Below are positions 1-7,221 of a DNA stretch of 64,000 bases, piece after piece; position 1 is the first letter of the stretch, and every line of letters begins with the position of its first letter. Under the pieces are notes generated by a model. It saw only the letters and a program-made list of their open reading frames with translations, did no database searches and was not told the origin of the DNA. Source of the DNA: Streptomyces sp. NBC_00234. GTDB taxonomy: Bacteria > Actinomycetota > Actinomycetes > Streptomycetales > Streptomycetaceae. The position numbers were made by a program, and so were the translations under genes. Location of the stretch: positions 1,922,001 through 1,986,000 of the forward strand of contig NZ_CP108101.1 of the NCBI RefSeq assembly GCF_036195325.1. Reading direction: 5' to 3'.

Positions 1-351
1 GTTCTCGCCGACGGTGACGGTCCCTTCCGACTCTCCGCCGTCCGGGCCCCCTTCGCCGTCCTCGGAGTCCGCGGGATCCTCGACGTCCAGGAGCCCGGTG
101 TCGACCGCGAGGCGCCATGCCTCACTGGCGTACGCGGCACCGTCCTCGTCGGCGTCCAGGCCCAGGTGCTCGGCCGCCGCCGGCAGCTGCGCCTCGACCA
201 GCTCACCACCGGCACCGACCCGCGTTCCGGGTCCGGCCCAGCGGGCGAGCCTGACGGCACGGGCGAGCAGAGGAGCGGCGAGCGCGTCCCGTGCCAGCTC
301 GGCCTCGGAGTGCAGCCGCACCGGCGGCAGGGAGGGGCGCTCTGCGGACAT
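1..351 (-). CDS. Conserved hypothetical protein, N-terminal part (runs off the left edge)
   Basis: The frame is open from an ATG at 351 to the window edge, so only the first 117 residues are seen. The start is supported by a TAGGAG ribosome site a few bases upstream. The visible part begins MSAERPSLPPVRLHSEAEL, is rich in Ala, Leu and Arg for about 90 residues, and then enters an acidic Glu/Asp/Gly stretch. There is no signal peptide or membrane segment in what can be seen. I do not recognise the family; it may be a Streptomyces-specific cytoplasmic protein. The short inverted repeat CGTACCC-ggc-GGGTACG at 381-397 sits just upstream of the gene and could be regulatory. Confidence 0.6.
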   Translation of the reverse strand, partial: MSAERPSLPPVRLHSEAELARDALAAPLLARAVRLARWAGPGTRVGAGGELVEAQLPAAAEHLGLDADEDGAAYASEAWRLAVDTGLLDVEDPADSEDGEGGPDGGESEGTVTVGEN

Positions 352-427
352 CAGGTGGTTCTCCTAGGAACGTACTGGGGCGTACCCGGCGGGTACGGGG
401 CTCGGGCCGCCCAAGCCTAGACGCAAT

Positions 428-1141
428 TCACCCCATGCCACCCGGGACAAGGCTCAACGCGGGCGTGTAGCGCTTCACCGCGCCGCCGGTCACACCGGGG
501 TAGTTCCGCACCCTCGTCCACTGCGGGGTCGGGGAACCGATACCGTCACCGGGCCCGGCGAGTGCGTCGATGTGCGCCTGCGCGCTTTCCCATTCCGCGT
601 AGTTGAGCACACGGGTGCCGTCCGTCCCGAGGTGGAAGTGGCCGGCGATACCGCCGGGGGCGGGGGCCGGGTCGGCGCCCAGCGCCTCGAACACCGTGTC
701 CACCCAGTCCCGTTGGCGGGCCGGGTCGGGCCCGTCGAACTCGACGTCCACGGTCACGACGCATCCCGGCTCGCGTGCCTCGCCCGCCCGCGGCGCCGTG
801 GAGCGGTAGCGCTCGAACGTGTGGAGCGCGAGCCGCTCGATGCCGGGCACGGCGGCGTCGATGTCCGCGTTCCGCTCGTCCCGGGCGCCCGCGACGAAGG
901 CGTGGTAGCTCTCCTCCTCCGACCACTGCGAGTAGTGCAGCAGGGTCTTCCCGTCCTCCCCGGTGTGGACGGTGTACGAGAGCAGACCGGGGTGGGGCCA
1001 GTCGCGGCTGCCCCACGCCTCGCGGATGGCGTCGACCGTCCGGCGCTGCCGTTCGGGGGTGCCGACGTCCCAGGTGCTCGCTTTGACGATCCCGGCGTCG
1101 GAACGGGTGAGGTCGGGCCGGGAGACGAACTGCGCGGTCAT
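428..1141 (-). CDS. Antibiotic biosynthesis monooxygenase (ABM)-like protein with two tandem domains
   Basis: A 237-residue soluble protein. It looks like two ABM/dimeric alpha-beta-barrel domains in tandem: residues about 10-110 (ending in the LLHYSQWSEEESYHAF stretch) and about 125-235 (with VLNYAEWESAQAHIDA). The pattern of a beta strand followed by W-x-S/E and a helix is typical of ABM-fold proteins, which are often cofactor-free oxygenases or heme-binding proteins but frequently have unknown substrates. The ATG at 1141 is preferred over an upstream in-frame start at 1204 because GAAGGGACC lies just before it. It is a single gene downstream of the GDSL hydrolase on the same strand, separated by 75 bases. 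The function cannot be specified from sequence. Confidence 0.75.
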   Translation of the reverse strand: MTAQFVSRPDLTRSDAGIVKASTWDVGTPERQRRTVDAIREAWGSRDWPHPGLLSYTVHTGEDGKTLLHYSQWSEEESYHAFVAGARDERNADIDAAVPGIERLALHTFERYRSTAPRAGEAREPGCVVTVDVEFDGPDPARQRDWVDTVFEALGADPAPAPGGIAGHFHLGTDGTRVLNYAEWESAQAHIDALAGPGDGIGSPTPQWTRVRNYPGVTGGAVKRYTPALSLVPGGMG

Positions 1142-1216
1142 GGCGGTGGTCCCTTCTCGGGGCGCCCCTGCGGCGCCCCCGCGTTCACCACCCTCGTAGG
1201 TCAACCGCGCTTGAGG

Positions 1217-2005
1217 TCAAGAGGCGGCGCCGGTCCGCACCCGGGCAGGCGAGGGGCGCTTCGCCACACGTCCGTCGCCCGAGGAGCGTCCCCGGATCCG
1301 GCGGACCGCCCACGGCCCCAGGAAGGTCGCCGCCCAGCCCACCTCCGCGGCTGCCCTGCGCACGGCGGAGCGGGCGGGCCGGGGCGGCAGTGGCGCGGCC
1401 CAGCCGCTGTGTCCGGGCACTCCGAGCACGTCGGCCATGCCGGAGGCGATGCGGGCATGGCCCAGCGGGCTGGCGTGCAGACGGTCCTGGCTCCAGAGGC
1501 GGGGGTCCACCGTGGCGGCCTGCGGGAAGGTGTCGAGGACGAGGGCGCCGCGCCGGGCCGCTGCCTCCCTGATCCGGGCGTTGAGGTCGAGGACCCGGGG
1601 AACCGCCCGCCGGGCCAGCGGGGAGATGCGGCCGATGTCGGGGAAGGTGACGGTGACCACGGTGGCGCCGGCCGCGGTCAGCGCGGCGAACATCTCCTCC
1701 AGGTCGGCGGCGACCCGTGCGGCGTCGAAGCCGGGACGTACGAGATCGTTCATCCCCGCCATGACCGTGACGAGATCGGGCCGCAGCGCGAGCGCGGGCT
1801 CCAGCTGTTCCGCCTTCACCCCGGCCGCGAGCCTGCCCCGTACCGCGAGGTTGGCGTAGAGGAGTTCCGGGCTCTCGGCGGCCAGGATCTCCGCGAGGCG
1901 GTCGGCGAAACCGCGATACCCGAGGAGGTCGTCGCCGTCACCGAGCCCTTCGGTCTGGCTGTCGCCGACGGCCACGTACCGGGTGAAGGTCTGTCTGTCC
2001 GTCAT
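1217..2005 (-). CDS. SGNH/GDSL-family hydrolase
   Basis: 262 residues of the SGNH esterase/lipase fold. Block I is present as VAVGDSQTEG, giving the nucleophile Ser near residue 16; it reads GDSQ rather than GDSL. Block III is GMND with the oxyanion Asn near residue 85, and block V is DRLHAS with the catalytic Asp and His near residue 194. There is no signal peptide, so the enzyme is probably cytoplasmic. Its substrate is unknown; the family covers esterases, lysophospholipases and carbohydrate deacetylases. The ATG follows a strong AGGAGGGG site. The lipoprotein gene upstream ends 18 bases before it, so the two are probably co-transcribed. The Arg-rich C-terminus (about 40 residues) extends beyond the fold. 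Confidence 0.88.
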   Translation of the reverse strand: MTDRQTFTRYVAVGDSQTEGLGDGDDLLGYRGFADRLAEILAAESPELLYANLAVRGRLAAGVKAEQLEPALALRPDLVTVMAGMNDLVRPGFDAARVAADLEEMFAALTAAGATVVTVTFPDIGRISPLARRAVPRVLDLNARIREAAARRGALVLDTFPQAATVDPRLWSQDRLHASPLGHARIASGMADVLGVPGHSGWAAPLPPRPARSAVRRAAAEVGWAATFLGPWAVRRIRGRSSGDGRVAKRPSPARVRTGAAS

Positions 2006-2023
2006 GCCGTGCCCCTCCTGGGG

Positions 2024-2683
2024 TCAGTTGGTGTCCTGCACGCGCCAGGCGGTCATGTTGAGTTCGTCCATCAGCCGGATGTCGTGCCCCACCAGGGGGA
2101 AGACACGGGAACCCGCGTCCGGGGCGGCGGCGATCTCCAGCGCGTCGCCCTCGATGAGGTCGCCGCCCTCCTGCGTGGACACCCAGGCGAGGACCGAGCG
2201 CACGGTGCCGCCCGGCTTCAGCGTGATCGCCCGGGCGCCGGGGTCGGAGCCGAAGTACGAACCGCCCGGGTTGACCTTCACCGGGAGCCGCTCGCCTTCC
2301 TCACCCAGGGCCTGGACCGATGGATAGCCGTTGACGGGGTAGGGCTTGTCACCGCAGTTGGTGAGGGTCAGGACGACGGCCCGGTGGAACATGGCCGTCT
2401 CCACCTCCCCCATGTCCACGCGCGCACCGGAGGCGGGGCAGTCGCCCTGGGCGGTGGGAGTGGGGTCCGGGCCCTGGGCGGGGACGTCGGCCGTGGGCCG
2501 CGGGGCGAGCGGCTCGATGCTCACGGGCGGGGCCGTCGTGCTCGCCGGACTCGATTCCGGTCCGGGTTCGCCCTCGCCCGCCGGGACGAGGAATCCGGCA
2601 CATCCGGAGAGCGCGAGCGCTCCTGCCGTGAACAGGACCGCCGGGACCGGTCCCCGTATCCGCCTGCCTGACCGTGCCGCCAT
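2024..2683 (-). CDS. Secreted lipoprotein with DUF4232-like domain
   Basis: 219 residues. The N-terminus has Arg residues, a hydrophobic segment and the lipobox ALSGC (Cys about 28), so the mature protein should be lipid-anchored outside the cell membrane. A Pro/Thr/Ser-rich linker follows, then a beta-rich domain of about 140 residues with the GDCPASG and TLTNCGDKPYPVNGYPSV stretches characteristic of DUF4232 proteins of actinobacteria. Two Cys residues in that domain could form a disulfide. I chose the ATG at 2683 because a G-rich sequence precedes it; an in-frame GTG at 2716 would add 11 residues. It is probably in an operon with the GDSL hydrolase that follows. The function is unknown. 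Confidence 0.8.
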   Translation of the reverse strand: MAARSGRRIRGPVPAVLFTAGALALSGCAGFLVPAGEGEPGPESSPASTTAPPVSIEPLAPRPTADVPAQGPDPTPTAQGDCPASGARVDMGEVETAMFHRAVVLTLTNCGDKPYPVNGYPSVQALGEEGERLPVKVNPGGSYFGSDPGARAITLKPGGTVRSVLAWVSTQEGGDLIEGDALEIAAAPDAGSRVFPLVGHDIRLMDELNMTAWRVQDTN

Positions 2684-2826
2684 CCGCCCGCCCCCACGTC
2701 GGTCCGCCGTTCGCACGTTCGATCATGCCAGACGCCGTACCGCCCGGTGAAGGTTCAGCATCTCTACACCCTCACCCCAAGAAGAACTAAGTGGACCTTC
2801 ATGGTTCGAGGGCCGAGACTGCGGAT

Positions 2827-3717
2827 ATGACAGCCGACACCCCTGCCGCCGCACCCTTCGGCCGCGCCCTCTGCGCCATGATCACGCCGTTCACGGCCAC
2901 CGGTGAGCTGGACCTGGACACCGCACGGCAGCACGCCGCCCGGCTGGTCGCCGACGGCTGCGACGGGCTCGTCCTGAGTGGCACGACGGGTGAGTCGCCG
3001 ACCACCACCGACACCGAGAAGACCACGCTGCTGAGGGCGGTACGGGAAGCGGTCGGTGACGCGGTCCCGCTCCTGGCCGGTGTCGGCAGCCCGGACACCC
3101 GCCGTACGGTCGAGCTGGCGCGGGAGGCCGAAGAGGCGGGCGCCGACGGCCTGCTGGTGGTGACGCCGTACTACAGCCGGCCGCCGCAGGCCGCCGTGGA
3201 GGCGTACTTCACCCGCGTCGCCGACGCCGTGGGCATCCCCGTGATGCTGTACGACATCCCGGGCCGCACGGGCACCAGGATCGAGCCGGAGACCCTGCTG
3301 CGGCTCGCGGAGCACCCGCGCATCGTGGCCGTCAAGGACTGCAGCTACGACCTGCTCGGCGCCACGAAGGTGATGTCGAGGACCTCGCTCGCCTACTACT
3401 CGGGAAGCGAGGAACTGAATCTGCCGCTGTACGCCCTGGGCGGTGCGGGCTATGTGAGCACGGTCGCCAATGTGGCACCGCGTCAGATGCGGTCCGTGCT
3501 GGACGCGTTCGACGCCGGGGACACCGCGGGGGCTGCCCGGCTCAACGAACTCACCATCGAACTGGTCGAGTTGATGATGGCGTCCGGACTCCCGGGCACC
3601 GTGACGGCCAAGGCCCTGCTGGCAGCGGGCCCGGTGCGCGAACCCCTCCAGCCCGCCGGGGAGGAAGCGGCGGACGCCCTGCGAAGGGCGCACGCCAGGC
3701 TGCTCGGGGCGCCGTAA
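2827..3717 (+). CDS. dapA: 4-hydroxy-tetrahydrodipicolinate synthase family protein (DapA)
   Basis: A 296-residue class I aldolase of the DapA/NAL family. DapA condenses pyruvate with aspartate semialdehyde at the entry to the diaminopimelate/lysine pathway. The sequence keeps the GTTGES active-site loop, the Tyr in VTPYYSRP, the YDIPGRTG motif and the Schiff-base lysine in IVAVKDCS. The near-by dapD fits the same pathway. Streptomyces usually carry more than one dapA-like gene, so this could also be a paralogue acting on a related aldehyde. I chose the ATG at 2827; an in-frame GTG at 2791 would add 12 residues and neither start has a strong ribosome site. A strong hairpin terminator follows the stop. 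Confidence 0.88.
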   Translation: MTADTPAAAPFGRALCAMITPFTATGELDLDTARQHAARLVADGCDGLVLSGTTGESPTTTDTEKTTLLRAVREAVGDAVPLLAGVGSPDTRRTVELAREAEEAGADGLLVVTPYYSRPPQAAVEAYFTRVADAVGIPVMLYDIPGRTGTRIEPETLLRLAEHPRIVAVKDCSYDLLGATKVMSRTSLAYYSGSEELNLPLYALGGAGYVSTVANVAPRQMRSVLDAFDAGDTAGAARLNELTIELVELMMASGLPGTVTAKALLAAGPVREPLQPAGEEAADALRRAHARLLGAP

Positions 3718-3719
3718 CA

Positions 3720-3749
3720 CCCGACGGGACCGGCTCCGGTCCCGTCGGG
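3720..3749 (+). terminator. Hairpin terminator after dapA
   Basis: Two perfect 14-base arms (CCCGACGGGACCGG and its complement) are separated by only CT, starting three bases after the dapA stop codon. There is no T-tract, as is usual in Streptomyces. Confidence 0.85.
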
Positions 3750-3773
3750 CGTGACGAATGACCCCAGGGCCTC

Positions 3774-3805
3774 TCGTTTGGATCATGCCGGCCTGATCCA
3801 AACGA
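3774..3805. repeat. Perfect 12-bp inverted repeat between convergent dapA and dapD
   Basis: The arms TCGTTTGGATCA and TGATCCAAACGA flank the 8-base loop TGCCGGCC; after one mismatch the stem continues for two more pairs outward. It lies 24 bases beyond the dapA terminator and just before the dapD stop codon. Being AT-richer than the surroundings and separate from the GC-rich terminator, it may be a dapD or bidirectional terminator, or a dispersed intergenic palindrome. Confidence 0.75.
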
Positions 3806-3811
3806 AAGACG

Positions 3812-4810
3812 CTAGTTGTGGTGGTGCAGGATCTCGTTGAGGCCGCCCCACACCGCGTTGTTCGGGCGGGCCTCGACGGTGCCGGTCACCGAGTTGCGGC
3901 GGAAGAGGATGTTCGAGGCGCCGGAGAGCTCGCGGGCCTTGACGACCTGGCCGTCGGGCATCGTGACGCGCGTGCCGGCCGTGACGTACAGCCCGGCCTC
4001 GACGACGCACTCGTCGCCCAGCGCGATACCGACGCCCGCCTCCGCGCCGACCAGGCAGCGCTCGCCGATCGTGATGCGGACGTTGCCGCCACCGGAGAGC
4101 GTGCCCATCGTGGACGCGCCGCCGCCGATGTCGGAACCGTCGCCGACGACGACGCCCGCGGAGATGCGGCCCTCGACCATCGAGGTGCCGAGCGTGCCCG
4201 CGTTGAAGTTGACGAAGCCCTCGTGCATGACGGTCGTGCCGGAGGCGAGGTGCGCACCGAGCCGGACACGGTCGGCGTCGGCGATCCGCACACCCTTGGG
4301 CGCGACGTAGTCCGTCATCCGCGGGAACTTGTCCACCGAGGTGACCTGGAGGTGCAGGCCGTCGGCGCGGGCGTTCAGCCGGACCTTCTCCAGCTCGTCG
4401 ACGGCGACCGGACCGAGCGAGGTCCAGGCGACGTTGGCGAGGAGGCCGAAGACGCCGTCGAGGTTCTGACCGTGCGGCTGGACGAGGCGGTGGGAGAGCA
4501 GGTGCAGACGCAGGTACGCGTCGTGCGCGTCGAGCGGCTTGTCGTCCAGCGAGGAGATGACCGTGGCGACGGCCACGACCTCCACACCACGGCGGGCGTC
4601 CACGCCCATGGCCCTGGCCGCGGCCTCGCCGAGCCGGTTCACGGCCTCGTCCGGCGTGAGGCGCTGCGTACCGGCCGGGCCGGGCTCGGCCACGAGCTCG
4701 GGGGCGGGGAACCAGGTGTCGAGGACGGTGCCGTCACCGGCGATGGTGGCGAGGCCGGCGGCGACGGCGCCGGTGGTGCGGGGGGAACCCTGGGAAGTCG
4801 TGTCGGTCAT
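3812..4810 (-). CDS. dapD: 2,3,4,5-tetrahydropyridine-2,6-dicarboxylate N-succinyltransferase
   Basis: A 332-residue acyltransferase of the actinobacterial DapD type. It transfers succinyl from succinyl-CoA to tetrahydrodipicolinate in the succinylase branch of diaminopimelate synthesis. The N-terminal half is the actinobacterial DapD domain. The second half (about residues 180-290) is a left-handed beta-helix of hexapeptide repeats, visible as runs such as [20 protein letters not shown] and [20 protein letters not shown]. The ATG at 4810 is preferred over a TTG two codons upstream. The MFS gene upstream on the same strand ends only 9 bases before it, so read-through from that promoter is possible in addition to a dapD promoter inside the transporter gene. 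It is convergent with dapA. Confidence 0.95.
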   Translation of the reverse strand: MTDTTSQGSPRTTGAVAAGLATIAGDGTVLDTWFPAPELVAEPGPAGTQRLTPDEAVNRLGEAAARAMGVDARRGVEVVAVATVISSLDDKPLDAHDAYLRLHLLSHRLVQPHGQNLDGVFGLLANVAWTSLGPVAVDELEKVRLNARADGLHLQVTSVDKFPRMTDYVAPKGVRIADADRVRLGAHLASGTTVMHEGFVNFNAGTLGTSMVEGRISAGVVVGDGSDIGGGASTMGTLSGGGNVRITIGERCLVGAEAGVGIALGDECVVEAGLYVTAGTRVTMPDGQVVKARELSGASNILFRRNSVTGTVEARPNNAVWGGLNEILHHHN

Positions 4811-4819
4811 GACCAAAAC

Positions 4820-6073
4820 CTAACCGGCCGGGGGCCGCGCGGGCGAACCGGTCTCAACGACCGGGCCGGCCGCACGGCCGTCCCCCGCCGCCCGCGGCGG
4901 TCTGCCGGGTTCGCGCAGCCGCCTCGCCGCCAGCACGGCCGCCCCCGCGCCGCCCGCGAGCACCGCGCAGACCGGCCAGAGGAGTGCGGGCGCGGTCGCG
5001 TACAGCGCGCCGCCCAGCGGCGGCGCCAGCACCTGACCGCTGATCGAGACACCCGCGTACAGGCTCTGGAAGGTCCCCTGGGCGTGGGCGGGCGCCTGGT
5101 CGGCGACGTACGCGGTGGCCGTGGTCTTGTAGAGGATCTCCCCCGCGGTCAGCGAGACCATCATCGTGACGGCGAACAGCGCGCCGGCGCCGGGGATCAG
5201 CGCGGCGTAGCCGACTCCCACGAGCAGCAGGCCGGTTCCCACGATGGTCAGCGGCGCCCGCTTGCGCAGCGCGTGGGCGGCCGGCAGTTCGAGGCAGAGG
5301 ATCACGCCGCCGTTGACGGCGAGCAGCCAGCCGTAGAACTGGGTGCTCCGGCCGTGGTCCGCGAGGAAGACGGGGAGGGTGGAGAACATCTGGCGGTAGA
5401 CGAGGTCGACGCAGACGATCGCGGCGAGCAGCACCAGGACGGCGGGCCTGGCCAGCAGCGCGTGCCGGAGCCCGGGGGCGGCGGGATCGTGCGCGGGCCG
5501 GTCGTGGGCGGCCCCGCGGGCCGGCAGGACCGCGGCCGTGTACGCGGCGAAGAGGAGCGTGCCGAGGCCGTCGGCGAGGAAGAGCCAGTCGTAGGAGAAG
5601 CGGGCGGCGACCAGGGCTCCGAGCGGCGGCCCGACGGTGAAACCGCCGTTCGAGGCGAAGCGGGTGAGGGCGAAGCCCTGCCGGCGGCTCCCCTCGGGGA
5701 CGGACACCGCGACGAGCGCGGCGTTCGCGGCGCGTACGACTCCGGAGGCGTACTGGGCGAGCGGCAGGACCGCGTACAGGGCGGCGACCGGCAGGACGGG
5801 CAGGGTGACCAGCGCGGTGCCGCCGACGCAGGCCCCGAGGAGGAGCATCCGGCGGTGACCGTATCGGTCGCCGAACCAGCCGCCGGTGAAGTTCCCCGCG
5901 ACGAGGCCGATTCCGCCGATGCCGCTGATCACGCCGGCCTGGGTGACGGACAGTCCGCGGGGGCCGGTCAGATACACGAACAGGTAGACGAACGTGAAGC
6001 TGACGACCGTGTTGAGGAACGCGCCGAACGCCAGGAGCCGCACGGTCCTCGGCACATCCCGCAGCATCCGCAT
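4820..6073 (-). CDS. MFS transporter
   Basis: 417 residues with about 12 hydrophobic membrane segments and a short charged central loop (about residues 188-205), as in the major facilitator superfamily. The loop between segments 2 and 3 carries the family motif as GGWFGDRYGHRR. It is most like drug or metabolite exporters, but the substrate cannot be read from sequence. The ATG follows GGGAGGG. It is transcribed divergently from the HxlR-peroxiredoxin gene, and a long palindrome overlaps its promoter. This is the usual layout for an exporter controlled by the neighbouring regulator. The C-terminal 40 residues are Pro/Arg/Gly-rich and probably disordered. Confidence 0.85.
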   Translation of the reverse strand: MRMLRDVPRTVRLLAFGAFLNTVVSFTFVYLFVYLTGPRGLSVTQAGVISGIGGIGLVAGNFTGGWFGDRYGHRRMLLLGACVGGTALVTLPVLPVAALYAVLPLAQYASGVVRAANAALVAVSVPEGSRRQGFALTRFASNGGFTVGPPLGALVAARFSYDWLFLADGLGTLLFAAYTAAVLPARGAAHDRPAHDPAAPGLRHALLARPAVLVLLAAIVCVDLVYRQMFSTLPVFLADHGRSTQFYGWLLAVNGGVILCLELPAAHALRKRAPLTIVGTGLLLVGVGYAALIPGAGALFAVTMMVSLTAGEILYKTTATAYVADQAPAHAQGTFQSLYAGVSISGQVLAPPLGGALYATAPALLWPVCAVLAGGAGAAVLAARRLREPGRPPRAAGDGRAAGPVVETGSPARPPAG

Positions 6074-6100
6074 CCCGGCCCGCCCTCCCCACGGGACTCC

Positions 6101-6127
6101 TAGTGAGTTCCCCTTGGGAACGGACTA
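6101..6127. promoter_or_regulatory. Candidate operator: two-tier palindrome in the MFS/HxlR divergent region
   Basis: An inner repeat GTTCCC-ctt-GGGAAC (6107-6121) and an outer repeat TAGT (6101-6104)/ACTA (6124-6127) share the same centre, base 6114. The element covers the -10 box and early transcribed region of the MFS promoter, where a repressor would block transcription. The most likely ligand is the HxlR-domain protein encoded next door; this is inference. Confidence 0.6.
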
Positions 6128-6152
6128 TGGCAGCATGCTTTTGGCAGGTCAA
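6124..6152 (-). promoter_or_regulatory. Predicted promoter of the MFS gene
   Basis: On the minus strand TTGACC (6152-6147) is followed after 17 bases by CATAGT (6129-6124). This is a good vegetative-type promoter with transcription expected near 6117, inside the palindrome. Confidence 0.6.
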
Positions 6153-6169
6153 CCGAGTACACATACAGA
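6141..6169 (+). promoter_or_regulatory. Predicted promoter of the HxlR-peroxiredoxin gene
   Basis: TTGGCA (6141-6146), a 17-base spacer, and TACAGA (6164-6169). It lies back to back with the MFS promoter, so the two overlap and could compete. Confidence 0.45.
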
Positions 6170-6215
6170 TGACCGCGGGAAGTGAAGCAGGAAGCAGGAC
6201 GGAAGAAGGCACGCC

Positions 6216-7127
6216 ATGCCCCAGCGAACCAGCCTGGCCGACGCCGACTGCGCGATCGCCCAGGCCCTCGACGTCGTCGGCGACTGGTGGACCCTGCTGA
6301 TCGTGCGCGACACCGCGCGCGGGGTGCACCGCTTCGACGCGCTCCAGCACGAACTCGGCGTGTCCCGCAAGGTGCTCACCGAGCGGCTGAGGCTGCTCGT
6401 CGACGCGGACGTGCTGTTCCGCGAGCCCTACCAGGAACGGCCGGTGCGGTACGAGTACCGGCTCACCCCGCGCGGGCGCGCACTACTGCCTGTTCTCATC
6501 GCGCTCCAGGACTGGGGCGACGCCTGGGTGTCGGGAGAGGGAGAGACGATGGCGACAGCGAGCGAGACGTCCAAGGAGGCCGCCCGGGTGCACGCCCTGG
6601 TGGGGACGCGTCTGCCGGAACTGCGGCTCCTCGGCCACGACGGCGCCTCGCACGATCCGGTCGCCGCCACCCCGTACACCGTCCTGTACTTCTTCCCGGG
6701 CGCCTACGCCCGTGCGGACGCCTACCCGCCCGGCTGGGGCGAGATCCCGGGCGCGCGCGGCTGCACCCTCGAATCGTGCACGTACCGGGACCAGTTGGCC
6801 GAGTTCACCGCGGCCGGCGCGACCGTGCACGGGGTCTCCACCCAACGCCCGGACGAACAGCGGGCGTTCGCGGAGCTGGAGGGGCTGCGGTTCCCGCTGC
6901 TCTCCGACGCCGGGCTGGCCCTCACGGCGGCGCTGCGCCTGCCGACGTTCCGGGCGGCGGGGGTCAGCCGGCTCAAGCGGCTGACCCTGGTCGTGGACCG
7001 GGACCGGACGGTCCGCGAGGCGCTGTACCCGATCGCGGACATCGAGGCGAGCGTGCGTACGGCGCTGGCCGTGGTCCGCGACGGCGCGGGCCGTACGGCG
7101 ACGGAGGACCTCCCGGCCGGACCGTGA
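6216..7127 (+). CDS. HxlR-type transcriptional regulator fused to a PrxQ/BCP-like peroxiredoxin
   Basis: 303 residues in two parts. Residues 1-108 are an HxlR winged helix with the hallmark VGDWWTLLIVRD and recognition region GVSRKVLTERLRLL. Cys12 lies where redox-sensing HxlR proteins carry their sensor cysteine. Residues 125-290 are thioredoxin-fold redoxin with GCTLESCTYRDQ: Cys183 as peroxidatic and Cys188 as resolving residue, the PrxQ/BCP spacing. About ten residues are inserted before this motif. The natural inference is a one-component peroxide or electrophile sensor controlling the divergent exporter. A second ATG at 6549 (Met112) has GGGAGAGGGAGAG before it and could yield the 192-residue redoxin alone. 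The first ATG follows GAAGG. Confidence 0.88.
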   Translation: MPQRTSLADADCAIAQALDVVGDWWTLLIVRDTARGVHRFDALQHELGVSRKVLTERLRLLVDADVLFREPYQERPVRYEYRLTPRGRALLPVLIALQDWGDAWVSGEGETMATASETSKEAARVHALVGTRLPELRLLGHDGASHDPVAATPYTVLYFFPGAYARADAYPPGWGEIPGARGCTLESCTYRDQLAEFTAAGATVHGVSTQRPDEQRAFAELEGLRFPLLSDAGLALTAALRLPTFRAAGVSRLKRLTLVVDRDRTVREALYPIADIEASVRTALAVVRDGAGRTATEDLPAGP

Positions 7128-7221
7128 ACCGGCGAACGTCAGGAGCCCGGGCGGCGGGACGCTACGGTGTCCCGACCGGTACATCGGACGACTGTACGAA
7201 CGACAACACGACGGAGAAGCA

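Noticed and set aside
572..2671. Long plus-strand open frame over the ABM, GDSL and lipoprotein genes
   Set aside because: It spans three well-supported genes of the other strand and has no recognisable domain.
2684..2826. Lysine riboswitch before dapA
   Set aside because: The leader is too short and shows no conserved riboswitch stems.
3818..6103. Long plus-strand open frame over dapD and the MFS gene
   Set aside because: Low-complexity Gly/Arg/Glu/Asp sequence, a shadow of dapD and the MFS gene.
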